From DATMER01 sp040349255 (lineage in GTDB: Bacteria > Acidobacteriota > Thermoanaerobaculia > Multivoradales > UBA5704): 64,000 bases of DNA. How positions within the stretch are numbered: the first letter of the stretch is position 1; each line of letters begins with the position of its first letter. The position numbers and the translations under genes are program-made. The notes beneath the pieces are model-generated. The model was not told the origin of the DNA, ran no database searches, and saw nothing but the letters and a program-made list of their open reading frames with translations. The stretch spans positions 16,372-80,371 of the forward strand of contig JBEQUE010000192.1 of the NCBI GenBank assembly GCA_040349255.1. Direction: 5' to 3'. Below are positions 33,401 through 40,950 of this stretch, one piece after another.

Positions 33401-34469
33401 CGAAGCGCTGCGTCGATGCGATCACCTTGGAATCGGCCACACCCGAAGAGCCGCCGAGGATGTCGATGTCGACCAGGCGGTACGCGCAACCGTCCGGGTT
33501 GGGGCTCGGCGGTGTAATTTCCTTCACCTTCTGCCAGGTGGCCCCGGCGTCGGTCGAGCGAAAGATGTAATGGGATGCCAGCGCATAGATGTAGCTCGGA
33601 TTCTGTGGATGGAGCATGATCTTGGAGACGTACGAACCGTCTCCAATGTTGTAGTTCGTCTGGTTGTCGTAAGGAGCCAGGGTGAAGATTTCCTGCCAGG
33701 TGGCCCCGCCATTGACGGATTTGAGAATGCCGAATCCATAGGTGCCCCCGCCCGGCGGTCCGTTGCGCGTGGCCATGTAGATCGTCGTAGGAATGGTCGG
33801 GTGTACCGCGATGCTGGTGATGCCCAGGGCCGGGTAGTGGCTGGCATCGGTGAGATTGGTCCAGGAAGCCCCGTTGTTCACGGTCTTGAAGAGCCCGCCC
33901 TCTCCGGAGCCGGCGTAAACCAGGTTGGGGTTGGCCGGATCGATGTAGACGCTCGTCACCTTTCCCAGGACAGGCGCCGCATAGGTGCTCGGCCCCAGGG
34001 AGGTCCAATTGCCCAGACCGGCCGAGGGACAGACCAGCGCGGCCGTCTGAGCCGTTTGACTGCCTTTCGCCGCGCGCCGCGCAGCCATGTAGGTCTCACG
34101 CAGGTGGCGCGACATGTCGGCCATTTTTCCCGGCTCGTGGGAGCCCGCGTCGAGGTGGTCGCGCCAGTAGCGGTCCCATCGTTCAAATTCGATCTCATCA
34201 AGGTCTTCGTAGAGCACGCTCTCCGAGCTTTCCGCGTTACCCGCGTTTCCCGGGCGCTTCCGAAGCTCGCGCTCCTCTTTTGCCTCGACCAGCCGCTCGG
34301 CATATCTCTGCCAGAGAACGTAATAATTATCGAGCTTCTCTTCCGGCGCCGGCTCCGCCGGAGGCGACTGTGCCTGAAGCGCGCGACTGCCGCAGCTCAG
34401 AAGGATCGCCATTGCCATCCATACAACCTGCGCACATACCCCTTGTGAGCTCCCTGTTCTCAGGAACAT
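30486..34469 (-). CDS. large exported BNR/Asp-box propeller plus right-handed beta-helix protein
   Basis: 1327 residues. A signal peptide is present. Residues about 150-830 are sortilin/sialidase-like propeller repeats with Asp-box motifs (SVNGGATWQE, STDAGATWQK, SSDGGNNWTD, STDGGATWSD). Residues about 880-1290 are beta-helix-like, with many short Asn-rich coils (VQASNSSFYNNRRSVQF, NFNGVPNALTANSADATWG). No C-terminal sorting signal is recognised. Similar proteins are secreted or surface glycan-binding; an enzymatic role cannot be claimed. A 678-aa propeller relative is at 44003-46039. Single gene; ATG at 34469. Confidence 0.82.
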   Translation of the reverse strand: MFLRTGSSQGVCAQVVWMAMAILLSCGSRALQAQSPPAEPAPEEKLDNYYVLWQRYAERLVEAKEERELRKRPGNAGNAESSESVLYEDLDEIEFERWDRYWRDHLDAGSHEPGKMADMSRHLRETYMAARRAAKGSQTAQTAALVCPSAGLGNWTSLGPSTYAAPVLGKVTSVYIDPANPNLVYAGSGEGGLFKTVNNGASWTNLTDASHYPALGITSIAVHPTIPTTIYMATRNGPPGGGTYGFGILKSVNGGATWQEIFTLAPYDNQTNYNIGDGSYVSKIMLHPQNPSYIYALASHYIFRSTDAGATWQKVKEITPPSPNPDGCAYRLVDIDILGGSSGVADSKVIASTQRFAWMGIPYSPCGTAKSFLSTAGGAGGTFNEITSALVGNDPVDRIATAVQPGNGADVFVGYANMSTGQFILKKYNIAGNSSAPVTTVTSNGPFGLGAGFWNLELQFSKLNPNTLYVAGTTAYRINLAGVPSSAQISSYWATNPSTCAPLAKTHADIRSMIVSKKGTNDVVVLGSDGGVHRAVLNPATAYTPATANWLDLTGPGLAINEFYDLNGLQSNPDILVGGTQDNGTFEYNNGTWTQRYNYDGWQGTINQATGEYFGLTNAGAIKGPTGAPGTFGYATAPAIYAGAVVSDPNNPAVIYAGGASLHRSTTFGASWADPPSPPGVTNIRSIHVAPSNSSVVYVAREGQTWNPANLANRLFRSSDGGNNWTDIGVNLSPLAWAGISDIAVDPDDANRVWVGFNAYWSASNASTNGANRVYHSTDGGATWSDFTYNLLAFPVASLVYQRGSDDVLYAATDVGVFRYNKALQLWECFNNQLPVVPVTRLEINYCSNKIRASTAGRGVYESDLPALASDVVNTSATWSGVRYLSNDLTITPGATLTLTGTLNMSRDTRIIVQRGATLNVNGGTITNACGEMWHGIDVWGTASAPQNLAGAQGKVIVQNGAKIENAVEAITTGRIVGDDFDWAYTGGVVQASNSSFYNNRRSVQFMYYHWMNGSSELSNLSYFKNCTFETNRLLNEPTVLPYSHLSLYEVKNVSILGCKFNNTASASVFGVNDRGMGVVSYDAQYTLDDLFNVSSPPSVVASSVFSGLTYGVRADFTAGVSKSATIVNSDFNNVQRGVHIRSSKGSVVSLNNFNGVPNALTANSADATWGVLMDNASNLSVSNNTVTGASASYQNNYGVIIDNCGSSAASRVQFNTLKNLYTGIQARGANGSGTNGVQFRCNVFQPAMAYQLAVQGTLASQGNACVAGKTADNSFFLQASPAGSQINSPGAAFSYFASGTVPANIVGPVAVTNCGSISGECYSGPP

Positions 34470-34555
34470 GGACCTTCTCCTTCCTGGATCGCGCTGAGCG
34501 CTTTTTGGTTTCCAGGCAAGGAACGCTCACGGGCGCCTGTTTCCCTCACCCTGGC

Positions 34556-36319
34556 TCAGGGATCGTCCGCCAGCGCGAAGACCTCCGCCGCCGGGTCCTC
34601 GTAGACCCGGTGAAACCATTGTTTCCACTCCGGCGTCTCCGGCGGCCGGATCGCGCCCGGGCTCCGGCTCATCAGGAGATGGGTCGCTCCGAGCGATCTC
34701 AACTCGCGATGGAGCGCCTCCGGATGCCCGACGAGCGGCAGGAAGCGAAGGTAGTGCGCGTCGCCGATCCAGTCGCCGTACAGGTCTCCTGCGTAGAAAT
34801 ACTTCATGCTCTCGGCGTGGAACGCGTAGGCGACGGTGGAGATCCGGTCGAGCTCGCGGATTGCCGGGTAGAGCGGCTGTTGGCGGGCGAGGTAGTGATC
34901 CCGCTCCTCCGCCGTGAGCGGCGGCGGTCCGAGGCGCTCGATCCGGTAGCCCGCGTAGAGCCAGCCCGGCAGGAAGGCGAGCGCGCAGGCCGCCGCGAGC
35001 CAGGACTGCTTCCAGGAGAAGATCGATCCGATCGATCCCGCGAGGGCGAGGCCCAGCGGCGGCAGGATGGGGATCAGATAGCGCGAGTCCGACGGCAGGA
35101 AGAGGAAGACGATCAGCCAGACGGCCGGCAGGATCAGGAGGCGCCGCACGCGAGGGTCCCGGACCGCGCCGGCCAGGAGCAGCGGGAGGCCCGCGAGGTA
35201 GAACGGAGAGAACGGCGGCTGGTGTCCGAGGGTCGAGCGATGGAAGGTCACATCCCACGGAATCCTTGCCAATCGCACCAGCGTCGCCGGCGCGAAGACG
35301 TCTTCCGCGGACTTCATCGCGATCGGGTCCCAGGCCGTCGATCCGAACACGTCCGGCAGGTAGGGAAAGATCGGGTTGCCGGTCTGCGCCGCGATCCGCG
35401 CGTGCGTGGGAACGATCAGCACGAAGGAAAGGAACGCGAAGAGGATCGGAATCGAAAGCTTTCGACAGCCCTGCAGCAGATCGACGAAGATCGCGGCCGC
35501 AAAGAAGAGGCCCAGGTATTTGACTCCGCAGGCCGTGCCGGCGAACGCGGCGGCGAGCAGCAGCCAGATGCGCTCGCGCGGCCGGTCCGAATGGAGATAC
35601 ATCCAGGAAGAAAACAGCGCGCCGGTGACGAAGAGCGCCAGGAGCGGATCGACGTAGGCCGTGCCGCCCAGGTAGACCACGATCGGATTGCCCAGCCAGA
35701 GCGCCGCCGCGAGGCGGCCGGCCCACGGCGAGAAGGCTCTCCGGCCCCAGGCGAGCAGGAGGCCGGCGGTCGCGAGGGCGGCGACCAGATTGACGAGGTG
35801 GGTCGCCACGTCGTCCGCCAGGAGAAGAGTTTCCGCGAAGAGCAGCTCTCCGAGCGCCGGGAAGACCGGAAACCGCAGAGCCGGCGTGGCCGGGAGCGCT
35901 CCCGACCGCGCGAAGGCCCGGGCGAACGGCAGGTGATACATGGTCTCGTCGAAGGCGGTCGGCGGATAGATCGTGAGGAGGAAGAGCGGCGCCAGGGCGA
36001 GGACGGCCAGGACGGCGAATCGCCAGGAAAACGAAAAACTGCCGGCGAGACGCCGGCGGTCCCAGTAGAAAAAAAGAAGAAGACCGACGACCACCGCGAT
36101 CAGGACTCCGGAGCGCAGCAGGCCGAGCGCGCCGAGCAGGAAGCCGAGATGGGCCAGGATGGCCAGCCCGAGCGCGATCGGGATCGCGAGGCGCTCGGCG
36201 CGGCTCTCCCAGGAAATGGATCGTGCGGCCGCGGTGCCGGCGGCCCAGGCGGTTGCGGTCAGGACGGCGAAGGCCAGCAGGTGCGCGGCGAGGAACGAGG
36301 CCGGAGCCAGCGCGGTCAA
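34556..36319 (-). CDS. GT-C type membrane glycosyltransferase (PMT/ArnT-like, GT39-like)
   Basis: 587 residues with about 11-12 transmembrane helices. The first large loop holds the acidic motif PPTAFDETMYHLPFAR, as expected for the catalytic Asp-Glu of GT-C enzymes. A soluble C-terminal domain follows from about 470. The family uses polyprenyl-phosphate sugars. It is the last gene of a five-gene operon; its ATG overlaps the oxygenase stop by 4 bases. The sugar and acceptor are unknown. Confidence 0.78.
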   Translation of the reverse strand: MTALAPASFLAAHLLAFAVLTATAWAAGTAAARSISWESRAERLAIPIALGLAILAHLGFLLGALGLLRSGVLIAVVVGLLLFFYWDRRRLAGSFSFSWRFAVLAVLALAPLFLLTIYPPTAFDETMYHLPFARAFARSGALPATPALRFPVFPALGELLFAETLLLADDVATHLVNLVAALATAGLLLAWGRRAFSPWAGRLAAALWLGNPIVVYLGGTAYVDPLLALFVTGALFSSWMYLHSDRPRERIWLLLAAAFAGTACGVKYLGLFFAAAIFVDLLQGCRKLSIPILFAFLSFVLIVPTHARIAAQTGNPIFPYLPDVFGSTAWDPIAMKSAEDVFAPATLVRLARIPWDVTFHRSTLGHQPPFSPFYLAGLPLLLAGAVRDPRVRRLLILPAVWLIVFLFLPSDSRYLIPILPPLGLALAGSIGSIFSWKQSWLAAACALAFLPGWLYAGYRIERLGPPPLTAEERDHYLARQQPLYPAIRELDRISTVAYAFHAESMKYFYAGDLYGDWIGDAHYLRFLPLVGHPEALHRELRSLGATHLLMSRSPGAIRPPETPEWKQWFHRVYEDPAAEVFALADDP

Positions 36320-36951
36320 TAGTTCAGCCTTCGGGCGATCCAGTCACGAAAAGGGTTCGGTTTCTTGTCCGGAGGGTCGAAGGTGTAGGCGATCAGGATG
36401 CGCTGGCCCTCGTCCGACAGCGTGACTCCGCGATGGATCGCGCGGGCTCCGCGCATCACCAGCAGGTCTCCGGGCTGGGCGGTGACCGCGCGGCGCGGAA
36501 AGATCGAGAAGACCTGCGGCACCGCGTAGAGCGGATAGAGCGCGAAGCGCAGGAGCTTGGTGAGGGTCGGCGAGATGAACTGCGTCTGGCCTTCGTTCGT
36601 GTTGCGCAGCGTCACCAGGGCCACGTAGGCGTGGCCGTCCAGATGCCAGCGGAATCCGTGCTCGCGGCGCTCGTAGGTCTGCACCCGCATCGCTCTCTTG
36701 GAGCTGCCGAGCGGTTTGAGCGGATGGCCCGCGAACTGCTCGGCCAGCGGCCGCACCCGGCGGTCGCCCAGGTCCTCCACCTCCTTCAACTGCTCGTGGA
36801 TCTGGTCGCCGTCGATCACGCGGTAGCGCGGCCCCAGGCCGCCCCGGCCGCGCACCTCGGTGTAAAGCTCTTCGTTGCTTTCGATCAGGTTCGTGAGCCG
36901 GCCCACCTCCTCCGCGGAGAGAAAGCCCGGCAGGTGGCGATAGATCTCCAT
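36316..36951 (-). CDS. 2-oxoglutarate/Fe(II)-dependent oxygenase
   Basis: 211 residues. The metal triad is in FRWHLDGHAYVALVT (HxD) and GARAIHRGV (distal His), with a following Arg (GQRILIAYTFD) for 2-oxoglutarate. The fold is a double-stranded beta-helix. It probably hydroxylates a small molecule or a carrier-bound intermediate. It lies between the methyltransferase and the GT-C gene, tightly coupled. Phytanoyl-CoA-like and prolyl-hydroxylase-like enzymes are possible relatives. Confidence 0.78.
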   Translation of the reverse strand: MEIYRHLPGFLSAEEVGRLTNLIESNEELYTEVRGRGGLGPRYRVIDGDQIHEQLKEVEDLGDRRVRPLAEQFAGHPLKPLGSSKRAMRVQTYERREHGFRWHLDGHAYVALVTLRNTNEGQTQFISPTLTKLLRFALYPLYAVPQVFSIFPRRAVTAQPGDLLVMRGARAIHRGVTLSDEGQRILIAYTFDPPDKKPNPFRDWIARRLNY

Positions 36952-36958
36952 GGCGGAG

Positions 36959-37780
36959 TCAAACCTCCCGGGGCTTGTCCGCGACGACAGTCAGGAGATA
37001 GCCGAAGCGGCCCGGCCAGCGCCATCGCGTTTCGGCGTACTGGAACGGCGCGAGGAAGAGCGGGCTCAGCCGGTAGAGGGGGATGTTCCGGGTGTAGAAG
37101 AAGAGATCGGCCATGCGCAGGAGCCCCGGCAGCGTGAGGATTCCCGTGCGTTCGATCACCTTGAGGCCGGTCTGCTCGACGTCGCGGCGCAGCTCCGAGG
37201 CGCTGAACGATTTCTCCGGCGCGTAGAGATACTGGCCGAAGGCGTCGAGCACCCAGACCATGAGCGGGCGCAGGAACAGATCCCATTTGTGCGGCACGCC
37301 GATCACCGCCCGGCCGCCGGGTTTCAGCACGCGGTGGACCTCGCGGATGGCGTCGCGGTACTCGTCGATGTGCTCGATCGTGCCCATGGTGTAGACCGCG
37401 TCGAACGAGCCGTCCGCGAACGGTAGCTCGCGGATGTCCGCGCGCAGCAGCGCCGGCCTGTGGCCGTTCGATTTCGCGTTGCGCCGCGCCGTGAAGGTCA
37501 CCACGCGCGAGAGGTCGAGCCCAACGACCTCCGCCCCCTGCTCGCGCATCCAGTCGAGGATCCGCGTGTTGAACGCCTCGTTCCAGAGGTCGAGCTTGAG
37601 AATGCGCTTGCCGCGCAGGCTGCCGAGCGAGCGCGAGAGCAGCGCGATCTCGCAGCGGCGGTAGTACTGCGTGCTCGGCGCGGCGTGGAAATCGCGCACC
37701 GATCCGGCGATCCGATCCCAGTCCCGAACCTGCCGCCGGCGCAGCTCCAGGGTTGCGTCATCCCATCTCAGTAAATCCAT
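36959..37780 (-). CDS. class I SAM-dependent methyltransferase (UbiE/COQ5-like)
   Basis: 273 residues. Motif I is atypical, KRILKLDLWNEAFNTRIL instead of a Gly-rich loop. Later motifs are normal: AEVVGLDLSRV, ADIRELPFADGSFDAVYTMG, TIEHIDEYRDAIREV and LKPGGRAVIGVPH. The loss of the usual GxGxG in motif I is unusual and may alter cofactor use. The gene overlaps the SDR gene upstream by 23 bases. The substrate is probably made by the operon. Confidence 0.8.
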   Translation of the reverse strand: MDLLRWDDATLELRRRQVRDWDRIAGSVRDFHAAPSTQYYRRCEIALLSRSLGSLRGKRILKLDLWNEAFNTRILDWMREQGAEVVGLDLSRVVTFTARRNAKSNGHRPALLRADIRELPFADGSFDAVYTMGTIEHIDEYRDAIREVHRVLKPGGRAVIGVPHKWDLFLRPLMVWVLDAFGQYLYAPEKSFSASELRRDVEQTGLKVIERTGILTLPGLLRMADLFFYTRNIPLYRLSPLFLAPFQYAETRWRWPGRFGYLLTVVADKPREV

Positions 37781-38720
37781 CGCCCGATGTCCTCAGCCAT
37801 TCGATCGTATGGGCCAGTCCTTCGGCCACGGAAAGAAAACGATAGTCCAAGTCCCGCGCCGCCCTGTCGGAGCTGAGCCGCCATTCGCGCAGCAGGATCC
37901 GGACGGCCGTAGCATATCCGTTCTCGGTGTCGGATTTCCTCCATCCGCGCAATCGATCGACGATCCGCGCCGCGGCGAGCGCCGGGCCGGCCGGCAGCGA
38001 GAGCGTGGCCAACGGTCTCAGGCCGGCGATCGCCAGCACGAGCCGGCCGAAGTCCAGAGGCGAGATCTCCTCGCCGCCCAGTCCGTACTCCTCCCCCACG
38101 GCGCCGCGCCGTTCAATCGCCAGCAGCCCGCGGACCACGTCGTCCACATGGACCAGGTTGCGCGCCTGCCGGCCGCCCGCCACCACGCGGATCACGCGCT
38201 GGCGCAGCAGGCGGCGGATCTCCGAGGTGATCCGGTTGGGATGGGACGGATGGTCCGGGCCGAAGACAATCGCCGGGCAGACGACGACCGCGGGCAGCCC
38301 CTCGGCGGCAAGGCGCCGGATCTCGGCGTCGGCGCGCGCTTTCGACTCAGCGTAGGCGCCGATTAGGCCATGAACCAGGACCGTCGAGACGTGGACGAAC
38401 TGCCCCACCCCGGCCGCCAGGGAGCGCCGGCCCAGCTCGGCCGTCGCGCGGACGTTGACCTCCTCCATCTCGCGGACGCTGGCGCGGGGATGGTTGCGGA
38501 TCGCGGCCAGGTGAAAGACCGAGACTCCGGCCGCGAGCTCGGAAGCATAGGACGACGGGTTTCGCAGGTCGCCGGAGACGACCCGGAGAGACGGATGCCG
38601 GAGGTCGGCCAGCGCGTCGGAATCCCGGCAGAGCGCGACGACCGGGCGTCCCGTCTCCAGCAGGGCCCGGACCAGGTGGCGTCCCAGGAACCCGGAGGCT
38701 CCCGTGACGACCGCCGTCAA
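37758..38720 (-). CDS. NAD-dependent epimerase/dehydratase (extended SDR)
   Basis: 320 residues. NAD(P) motif TGASGFLGRHLV at 6-17, FHLAAIRNHP, and the active-site pair Tyr-x3-Lys in GAYAESKAR. VVCPAIVFGPD and NLVHVDDVVRGLL are typical of nucleotide-sugar or hydroxysteroid-dehydrogenase-like members. Its ATG overlaps the decarboxylase stop by 4 bases. Part of the five-gene operon; the substrate cannot be read from sequence. Confidence 0.85.
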   Translation of the reverse strand: MTAVVTGASGFLGRHLVRALLETGRPVVALCRDSDALADLRHPSLRVVSGDLRNPSSYASELAAGVSVFHLAAIRNHPRASVREMEEVNVRATAELGRRSLAAGVGQFVHVSTVLVHGLIGAYAESKARADAEIRRLAAEGLPAVVVCPAIVFGPDHPSHPNRITSEIRRLLRQRVIRVVAGGRQARNLVHVDDVVRGLLAIERRGAVGEEYGLGGEEISPLDFGRLVLAIAGLRPLATLSLPAGPALAAARIVDRLRGWRKSDTENGYATAVRILLREWRLSSDRAARDLDYRFLSVAEGLAHTIEWLRTSGDGFTEMG

Positions 38721-40015
38721 ACGAGGTCCTCCACGTCCTGGGCCCGGCGGACGAGCCGGACCTGGCCGTCCTCCTCGAGGAGATGGACCGCCGGCGCGAG
38801 CCCCGCGTACGGGCTGGCGCGGGAGATCGAGTAGGCGCCCGCGTCGCAGAAGGCGAGGCCGTCGCCGGGCCCGAGCGGCGGCAGGCGGCGGTGCAGGTCG
38901 AGCACGTCGAGCGTGTTCAGCGTGCAGCCGGACAAATTCCAGAATCGTTCTGTACCAGCGTCCGCGTCCGCAGGCCGGACGAGAGGTAGGATGCGGCGCG
39001 CGAAGAGCACCGGCGATTCGGGCAGGTGGTTGCGGCTCGCGTCGAGAAACAGCCAGCTCCCGCGCACGGCGCGCACCCGGGTGACGAGCACCGCCGCGTC
39101 GCCCACGATCGACCTCCCCGGCTCGGCCGCGAGGACCGGTGGCTCGGACAGGCCCGAGGCCTCGACCAGCTCGCGGAACCGGGCTCCGAGCCGGCCGGCG
39201 AAGGTCTCCAGATTCCCCGACGGGCCGGACGCGAGCCGGTCACGCAACCGCCCGAGCACGTGGCGCGGCCCGATCCGGCGCAGGGTCGGCGACGGGATGC
39301 CGCCGCCGAGGTTCACCTCGCGCACGGTCACTCCGGCTTCGGAGGCCAGGCGCTTCACGAGATCGAGAACGCCGCGGAAGACGCGCGTGAAACCGTCGAG
39401 CGACGACTGCTGCGTGCCCAGGTAGAAATTGAGCGCGATCGGTTCCAGCGAATTTGATTTCCCGGCCCGCCGCGCGGCCTCGACGACCTCGTCCGCGTCG
39501 AGACCCAGGCGCCGGTTGAGCCGGCCGAGAGGCGAAAGGCCCGCCGTGCCGCGCAATCGAAATGAGATCTGAACCCGGCGTCCGGCCCGATTCGCGGCCT
39601 GTTCGATCTTTTCAGGGTCGTCCGGATGATGGACGTGGAACAGCGAGACTCCGAGCCCGAGCGCCTGGTCCAGCTCCTCCGGCGTGAGCACGGGCCGCGC
39701 GTAGGCGATGCGCTCGGGCGGAAAGCCGCAGCGGACCGCGAGCGCGGCCTCGGCGGCGTGGCTCGCGAGCAGGTGGCTGCCGAGCGCGGCCATCGTTTCG
39801 AGCACGGCCGGCTCGCGGTTCGTCTTGGCGCAGTAGCGCAGGACCGTCTCCGGCCCCGCCGCCGCGAGCCCTCGCTCCAGGGCCCGGTAGTTGGCGCGCA
39901 GGCGGGACGCGCCGATCAGGAAAAAGGGGGTGCCGAGCCGTTCCGCCAGCTCCGCGAGCGCCACCCCCTCCATCCTGAGCGTGCCGCCCCCATCGTCGAG
40001 AAACGGCTCTCCCAT
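38717..40015 (-). CDS. fold-type III PLP-dependent decarboxylase (DAP/Orn decarboxylase family)
   Basis: 432 residues. The PLP Lys is in VLRYCAKTNREP. The phosphate-binding Gly-rich loop is VNLGGGIPSP, followed by AAEPGRSIVGDAAV. The C-terminal active-site motif is LSGCTLNTLDVL and DAGAYSISRASPY. It lacks the features of lysA context, and it leads an operon with SDR, methyltransferase, oxygenase and GT-C genes. Relatives in natural-product or siderophore pathways decarboxylate carrier-bound or unusual amino acids. ATG at 40015. Confidence 0.82.
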   Translation of the reverse strand: MGEPFLDDGGGTLRMEGVALAELAERLGTPFFLIGASRLRANYRALERGLAAAGPETVLRYCAKTNREPAVLETMAALGSHLLASHAAEAALAVRCGFPPERIAYARPVLTPEELDQALGLGVSLFHVHHPDDPEKIEQAANRAGRRVQISFRLRGTAGLSPLGRLNRRLGLDADEVVEAARRAGKSNSLEPIALNFYLGTQQSSLDGFTRVFRGVLDLVKRLASEAGVTVREVNLGGGIPSPTLRRIGPRHVLGRLRDRLASGPSGNLETFAGRLGARFRELVEASGLSEPPVLAAEPGRSIVGDAAVLVTRVRAVRGSWLFLDASRNHLPESPVLFARRILPLVRPADADAGTERFWNLSGCTLNTLDVLDLHRRLPPLGPGDGLAFCDAGAYSISRASPYAGLAPAVHLLEEDGQVRLVRRAQDVEDLV

Positions 40016-40054
40016 GGTCCCGCGAGAGTATCCCGGATTGCGGACGGCGGAATG

Positions 40055-40390
40055 CTACTCCGGTTGCAGATCGCGGACCGGCCGCACCTCGATGCTGCCG
40101 ACGCGCGCCGGCGGGATCTTCGAGGCCAGATGGATGGCCTCGTTCAGGTCCCGGGCTTCGATCAGATAGAAGCCCGCCAACTGCTCCTTGGTCTCGGCGA
40201 AAGGGCCGTCGGTGAGCGACAGCCGGCCGTTCCGGACGCGCACCGTCGTGGCGGTCTGGACCGGGTGGAGCGCCTCGCCGCCCAGGCGATGGCCGGCCGT
40301 CCGCAGCTCCTCGCCGTAGGCCAGGCACTCACGGTCGGACACGTCCATCAGCTTCCCTTCCTCGCTGTAGACAAGACACACGTACCTCAT
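40055..40390 (-). CDS. YciI-like (DGPF) protein
   Basis: 111 residues, ferredoxin-like fold. Family blocks: MRYVCLVYSEE, the DGPFAETKEQLAGFYLIEA signature, and a C-terminal VGSIEVRPV. Enzymatic role unknown. It follows the VOC gene by 19 bases and forms with it and the sigma factor gene the well-known ECF42 neighbourhood. The shared promoter is at 40901-40927. Confidence 0.88.
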   Translation of the reverse strand: MRYVCLVYSEEGKLMDVSDRECLAYGEELRTAGHRLGGEALHPVQTATTVRVRNGRLSLTDGPFAETKEQLAGFYLIEARDLNEAIHLASKIPPARVGSIEVRPVRDLQPE

Positions 40391-40409
40391 GGCGATCTCC
40401 CGGGTTGGC

Positions 40410-40829
40410 TCAGGCTCCCACGACGGTATAGATCATCCAGGACACGCCGAAGCGGTCGGCGACCATGCCGAAGCTCGGCGAGAAGAACGTCTTCGTCAGC
40501 GGCATCTGCACCTGGCCGCCCTCGCCCAGCGCGTTGAAGACCCGGTCGGCCGTGGCCTCGTCGGGTACCGTCAGCGAGAGCGAGATGCCCTGGAAATGGG
40601 GATTGCCCGAGGCCATGCCGTCGGACGCCATGACTTCGGTCTCGCCGATGCGGAGGGTCGCGTGCATGACCTTGTCCTCGCTGCCCGGCGGGCACATCTC
40701 CGGGCTTGCCGGCTCGGGGCTGTCCTTGAACCGCGTCATCATGACCACCTCGGCGCCGAGCGCCTGGCGGTAGTAGTCGATCGCTTCCTCGCAGCGGCCT
40801 TCGAAGAACAGGTAGGGCTGGACTTTCAT
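40410..40829 (-). CDS. VOC-family (PhnB/glyoxalase-like) protein
   Basis: 139 residues. Start MKVQPYLFFEGRCEEAIDYY, with the family block ADRVFNALGEGGQVQMPL and the end FGMVADRFGVSWMI. Metal ligands are plausible but the activity is unknown. AGAAGGAGAA precedes the ATG. Located between the sigma factor and the YciI gene, under the predicted sigma-dependent promoter. Confidence 0.87.
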   Translation of the reverse strand: MKVQPYLFFEGRCEEAIDYYRQALGAEVVMMTRFKDSPEPASPEMCPPGSEDKVMHATLRIGETEVMASDGMASGNPHFQGISLSLTVPDEATADRVFNALGEGGQVQMPLTKTFFSPSFGMVADRFGVSWMIYTVVGA

Positions 40830-40900
40830 CGCGTTCTCCTTCTGGAAGAGTGGTTTGTGTCGTCGGTCATCCCGGTGCGATTCCTCGCCTCCACCCTGTA

Positions 40901-40927
40901 GTCGTACGAGGGTCCGCGAAATCGACA
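40901..40927 (-). promoter_or_regulatory. predicted ECF42-type promoter upstream of VOC-YciI genes
   Basis: Minus strand: TGTCGA (40922-40927), 17 bases, then CGAC (40901-40904). ECF42 sigma factors are reported to use TGTCGA at -35 and CG(A/T)C at -10. The VOC start lies about 65 bases after the expected transcription start. Confidence 0.6.
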
Positions 40928-40950
40928 GGGATCCCCGAAGTTTTTTCGAT

